Shown: positions 60,845 to 64,000 of the stretch, in pieces | How positions within the stretch are numbered: position 1 is the first letter of the stretch | Layout: each line of letters begins with the position of its first letter | Source: Chitinophaga pinensis | Lineage (GTDB): Bacteria > Bacteroidota > Bacteroidia > UBA7662 | Reading direction: 5' to 3' | DNA length: 64,000 nucleotides | Assembly: GCA_945874665.1 (NCBI GenBank) | Contig: CAMCHJ010000006.1 | Location: 44,351 to 108,350 of the forward strand | The notes under the pieces: generated by a model | Seen by the model: the letters and a program-made list of their open reading frames with translations, nothing else | The model's database searches: none | Told to the model about the DNA's origin: nothing | Translations under genes and position numbers: made by a program

Positions 60845-63808
60845 ATGAAGCACGCATACGCTTTGCAACCCCTGGCTCCTGCCCGCACAAAACTGTACCC
60901 TGCCCTTTTGGCTATTCTGCTGCTGGCCTTACTCCTGCCTGCTGCTGCTTTGGCGCAAAATACCAGCATCACCCAAAACCCTGGCCTCTCCCTCACCCCC
61001 TTCGTCAATCCTTTCATCGGTACGGGCGGTCACGGGCACACTTTTCCGGGGGCGACCACGCCTTTTGGCATGGTGCAGCTGGGGCCCGATTCGCGCATCG
61101 ACGGCAGTTGGGATGGCTGCAGCGGCTACCACTACAGCGACAGTGTGATTTATGGTTTTAGTCACACCCACCTCAGCGGCACCGGCGTAAGCGACTACGG
61201 CGATATGCACTTTATGCCAGTACAAACGCCCGATGCCTGGACCCCTGCCCAGTACGCCACCGGCTTTTCCCACGCCAATGAACAAGCCAGCGCGGGCTAC
61301 TACCGCGTGCAGCTGAACAATAAAATCGAGGTAGAGCTCACCACCAGCACCCGGGTGGGCGTGCAGCGCATTCATTTTCCCAACCAGCAGCAATATGTGG
61401 TGATTGACCTCAACCACCGCGACCAATTGCTGGCGCATAGCATCGACAGCATCGATCCGCAAACCCTGGCCCTCAAACGCATCAGCACCGCCTGGGCCAC
61501 CGAGCAACATGCCTACGCCTATGTGCGCTTTTCGGCACCCTTTCGCCTCCAAAAAAACACCGACGGCAGCAAGGCCATGCTGCAATTCAGCTTGTCGCCT
61601 GGCCGACCGCTGATTATCAAAACCGGCTATGCACATACCCAGCCCGCTGGTGCGCAGCGCAACCTCGAAAAAGAAGTACCCCACTGGGATTTCGACGCTA
61701 TTCGCAGTCAGGCCCAACAGCACTGGCAGCAAGAGCTCAGCAAAATAGTAGTAACCGACCCCGACACCAGCAAGCTCGTTAAGTTTTATACCGCCCTGTA
61801 CCACACCATGATGCACCCCAACACCGCCAGCGATGTGGATGGCCTGTACCGGGGCATGAACCAAAAGCTATACAATGCCCGCAATTACACACACTACAGT
61901 GTTTTTTCGCTCTGGGACACCTTTCGGGCGGCGCATCCGCTGTACACCCTCATTGACAGGCAACGCAGTCGCGATTACATTCGCACCTTTTTAAATATGT
62001 ACCTCGAAAGCGGCAGGTTGCCCGTTTGGGAACTGGCGGCCAACGAAACCGACTGCATGATAGGCTACCACAGCGTAAGCGTAATGGCAGATGCGGCGGC
62101 GAAGGTAATTCGCGACTACGATTTGCAGCTGGCCTTTGATGCCATGCGGCACAGCGCCGAGTTGAATCACCTTGGATTAGCTGCCTACAAGCAAAATCAC
62201 CAAATTACGGTTGATGATGAGCACGAAAGCGTGTCGAAACAGCTCGAATATGCCTACGACGACTGGTGCATTGCGCAAATGGCGTTGATGTTTGGAGATG
62301 TGGACGCCTACAAACACTACAGCACCCGGTCGCAGTACTGGAAAAACCTGTTTGACCCCAGCACTGGCTTTATGCGGCCGAAGAAAAACGGCGGGTGGCT
62401 CGAGCCTTTTGACCCCAGCGAAGTGAACAACCACTTTACCGAAGGCAACTCCTGGCAATATTCGTTTTTTGTGCCGCACGATATTCCCGGTTTGATACAG
62501 CTACACGGAGGGGATAAAGCCTTCGAAGCCAAATTAGACGCGCTTTTTGCCGCAGATTCACGCACTACAGGCCGCGAGCAAGCCGACATCACAGGACTCA
62601 TTGGGCAGTATGCCCACGGCAACGAGCCCTCGCACCACATGGCGTTTTTGTACCACTATGTAGGCGCGCCGCACAAAACCCAGCAGCTGGTAGATACGCT
62701 GCTCACCCACTTCTACACCACAGCCCCCGATGGACTCATTGGCAATGAAGATGCTGGACAGATGAGCGCCTGGTATGTGCTGGCCAGTCTGGGTTTGTAC
62801 CAAGTAACCCCCGGCCAGCCCTACTTCAACCATTTTGCCCCGCACTTTGCGGCAGCCGACATTCGGCTCGAAAACGGCGAAACCATTCGCATTCGCGCGC
62901 CACGCAACAACTCCAAGGCCATCTACCCTAAAACCTTTGAGAAAAACGGCATCGCACAAACCCAGATCGCACCACTGCACTACAACGACTTGCAATTTAA
63001 CGCTTTGCACACCTTTGGCATGAGTGAGCAAGCGGCCGATTGCATGCCGGTACAACCACCGCTAAGCAATCCAGAACAGCCGCAGAGCAGCTACACCCCC
63101 AATCCGTTGATTACAGCGGCCAGTCAGGTGTTCCGCGACAGTCTCCGCATCCAAATCACCCATCCCAACCCCAAGCTGCAGCTTTTTTACACCACCAACG
63201 GCAGTCTCCCCAGCACTTCCTCAACGCCCTACACGGCTCCCTTCTTTCTGCATCAAAACAGTCAAGTGCAGACATTGGCCTTTAACCCTACCGACAGCAG
63301 CAGTACCGCCATTGTTATTGGGCAATACTACCGCCTGCCCAACTGGCAAGTGCAGCAGCTGCGACCGAGTCACGCGCAATACAGCGCCAATGGTCCTAGC
63401 AGTTTGATTGATGGCATCCGCGGCACCACCAACTGGCGCAAAGGCGACTGGCAGGGCTATTGGGGCGAAGATTTTGAAGCGGTAATTGACCTCGGGAAAG
63501 CGCAAAAGCTGAAGCAGCTCAGCGCTGGTTTTTTGCAGGATACCAGGGCTTGGATTGTTTACCCAACCAAAGTCCAATTTTACGGCTCTGAAGATGGCAA
63601 CAGCTACACGCTACTAGGAGAAGTGAGCAACCAAATACCTACAAACAACAACCAAATACAAACACAGGAACTAGCGTTGCAGCTGAAGAAGAAGCGGAAT
63701 ATACGTTATGTAAAAGTGTTGGCTGAAAATTCCGGCACCTTGCCCGCTTGGCATGTAAGTGCCGGGGAGCAGGCTTATATTTTTGTGGATGAGGTGGTTG
63801 TAAAGTGA
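60845..63808 (+). CDS. GH92 family exo-alpha-mannosidase with discoidin-like C-terminus
   Basis: Calcium-dependent exo-mannosidase that trims alpha-linked mannose from high-mannose N-glycans. The 987-residue protein has a signal peptide (about residues 1-38, ending LAQ), a beta-sandwich opening with VNPFIGTGGHGHTFPGATTP (about residue 53), and the helical barrel. SLWDTFRAAHPLYTL, GNEDAGQMSAWYVLASLGLY (from residue 633, with the catalytic acids) and GNEPSHHMAFLY mark the family. A chitobiase-type C-terminal sheet (about 775-820; FYTTNGSLPS) and an F5/8-type discoidin domain (about 850-980; YWGEDFEAVIDLGKAQ) follow. Family members include alpha-1,2 and other linkages; the exact one is open. Confidence 0.94.
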   Translation: MKHAYALQPLAPARTKLYPALLAILLLALLLPAAALAQNTSITQNPGLSLTPFVNPFIGTGGHGHTFPGATTPFGMVQLGPDSRIDGSWDGCSGYHYSDSVIYGFSHTHLSGTGVSDYGDMHFMPVQTPDAWTPAQYATGFSHANEQASAGYYRVQLNNKIEVELTTSTRVGVQRIHFPNQQQYVVIDLNHRDQLLAHSIDSIDPQTLALKRISTAWATEQHAYAYVRFSAPFRLQKNTDGSKAMLQFSLSPGRPLIIKTGYAHTQPAGAQRNLEKEVPHWDFDAIRSQAQQHWQQELSKIVVTDPDTSKLVKFYTALYHTMMHPNTASDVDGLYRGMNQKLYNARNYTHYSVFSLWDTFRAAHPLYTLIDRQRSRDYIRTFLNMYLESGRLPVWELAANETDCMIGYHSVSVMADAAAKVIRDYDLQLAFDAMRHSAELNHLGLAAYKQNHQITVDDEHESVSKQLEYAYDDWCIAQMALMFGDVDAYKHYSTRSQYWKNLFDPSTGFMRPKKNGGWLEPFDPSEVNNHFTEGNSWQYSFFVPHDIPGLIQLHGGDKAFEAKLDALFAADSRTTGREQADITGLIGQYAHGNEPSHHMAFLYHYVGAPHKTQQLVDTLLTHFYTTAPDGLIGNEDAGQMSAWYVLASLGLYQVTPGQPYFNHFAPHFAAADIRLENGETIRIRAPRNNSKAIYPKTFEKNGIAQTQIAPLHYNDLQFNALHTFGMSEQAADCMPVQPPLSNPEQPQSSYTPNPLITAASQVFRDSLRIQITHPNPKLQLFYTTNGSLPSTSSTPYTAPFFLHQNSQVQTLAFNPTDSSSTAIVIGQYYRLPNWQVQQLRPSHAQYSANGPSSLIDGIRGTTNWRKGDWQGYWGEDFEAVIDLGKAQKLKQLSAGFLQDTRAWIVYPTKVQFYGSEDGNSYTLLGEVSNQIPTNNNQIQTQELALQLKKKRNIRYVKVLAENSGTLPAWHVSAGEQAYIFVDEVVVK

Positions 63809-63853
63809 GAATTTGGTCTTTCGAACAACTTTAGGCCCAGCCTTCGACGAGCA

Positions 63854-64000
63854 TTAATTTAAGTTGCGATACCACATCACCATCGGAACTGGGAAAGAGC
63901 CATCATCCGTGATGATTCCAGAAAAACCAAACTGTATGGCTTTGCCTTCTGATTGGTGCCAGCGAATGCCTGGAATTAACAAAGCAAAACCTGGTCTGGT
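63854..64000 (-). CDS. C-terminal end of an unrecognised protein, cut by the right edge
   Basis: The last 48 codons of a minus-strand gene, ending PVPMVMWYRNLN. The alternating pattern in GKAIQFGFSGIITDDGSFPV suggests the last strands of an outer membrane beta-barrel, but there is too little to name a family. It is convergent with the GH92 gene, 45 nt away. Confidence 0.5.
   Translation of the reverse strand, partial: TRPGFALLIPGIRWHQSEGKAIQFGFSGIITDDGSFPVPMVMWYRNLN

Noticed and set aside
60929..61864. 311-codon minus-strand frame opposite the GH92 gene
   Set aside because: Shadow of a well-supported GH92 coding region, low-complexity in Val, Gly and Ala.

Overview
The window is a contiguous piece of a Bacteroidota chromosome of moderate GC. 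The evidence is two type IX secretion (T9SS) substrates with type A and type B sorting domains, many start-proximal TAnnTTTG promoter boxes (twice with a TTG/TTTG box 20 nt upstream), little sign of Shine-Dalgarno sites, and a DAHP synthase fused to a C-terminal chorismate mutase. I saw no rRNA, tRNA, CRISPR array, intact insertion sequence or prophage.

Layout. 1-5.6 kb: a DAACS symporter cut by the left edge, then a tightly coupled minus-strand shikimate operon (DAHP synthase/chorismate mutase, aroB, aroA, aroC). 5.8-16.0 kb: proline dehydrogenase, then a light and pterin island with CRY-DASH, a PTPS/QueD enzyme, folE, an SDR, a SWIM zinc-finger protein, a class I CPD photolyase, a flavin reductase, a CtlX-type deiminase and a tiny DUF2256 protein. 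A ParDE-type toxin-antitoxin pair sits inside this island between two copies of the photolyase 3' end. 16.0-30.6 kb is mostly housekeeping: a ClC channel, an RluA-type synthase, gyrB, lolD, recQ, two glycosyltransferases, an FtsE-like ATPase, lipoproteins, an NlpC/P60 protein and 3-hydroxyacyl-CoA dehydrogenase. 30.7-35.8 kb: a TetR-ABC-HlyD-TolC export operon whose ATPase has lost most catalytic motifs.

35.8-45.5 kb: an SDR/VOC pair, an acyltransferase, Crp/Fnr followed by rhodanese-thioredoxin-rhodanese genes, a pseudouridine synthase, a YceI-porin pair and small conserved proteins. 45.7-52.0 kb: a fused lycopene cyclase/Blh retinal-forming enzyme, a secreted lysyl oxidase-like protein and a large lectin-domain surface protein. 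52.2-63.8 kb: an N-glycan degradation locus (GH20, glycosylasparaginase, CutC, GH2 beta-mannosidase, GH92), split by an AbiEii-type toxin-antitoxin pair, a repeat and gene remnants.

Two themes stand out. The first is light: two photolyase-family proteins, pterin and flavin enzymes, retinal synthesis, and a 9-nt promoter motif placed identically before both photolyase-family genes. The second is stepwise breakdown of N-linked glycans to GlcNAc-Asn, resembling the lysosomal route, with cutC translationally coupled to glycosylasparaginase. All functional calls come from reading motifs in the sequence; no database search was run.
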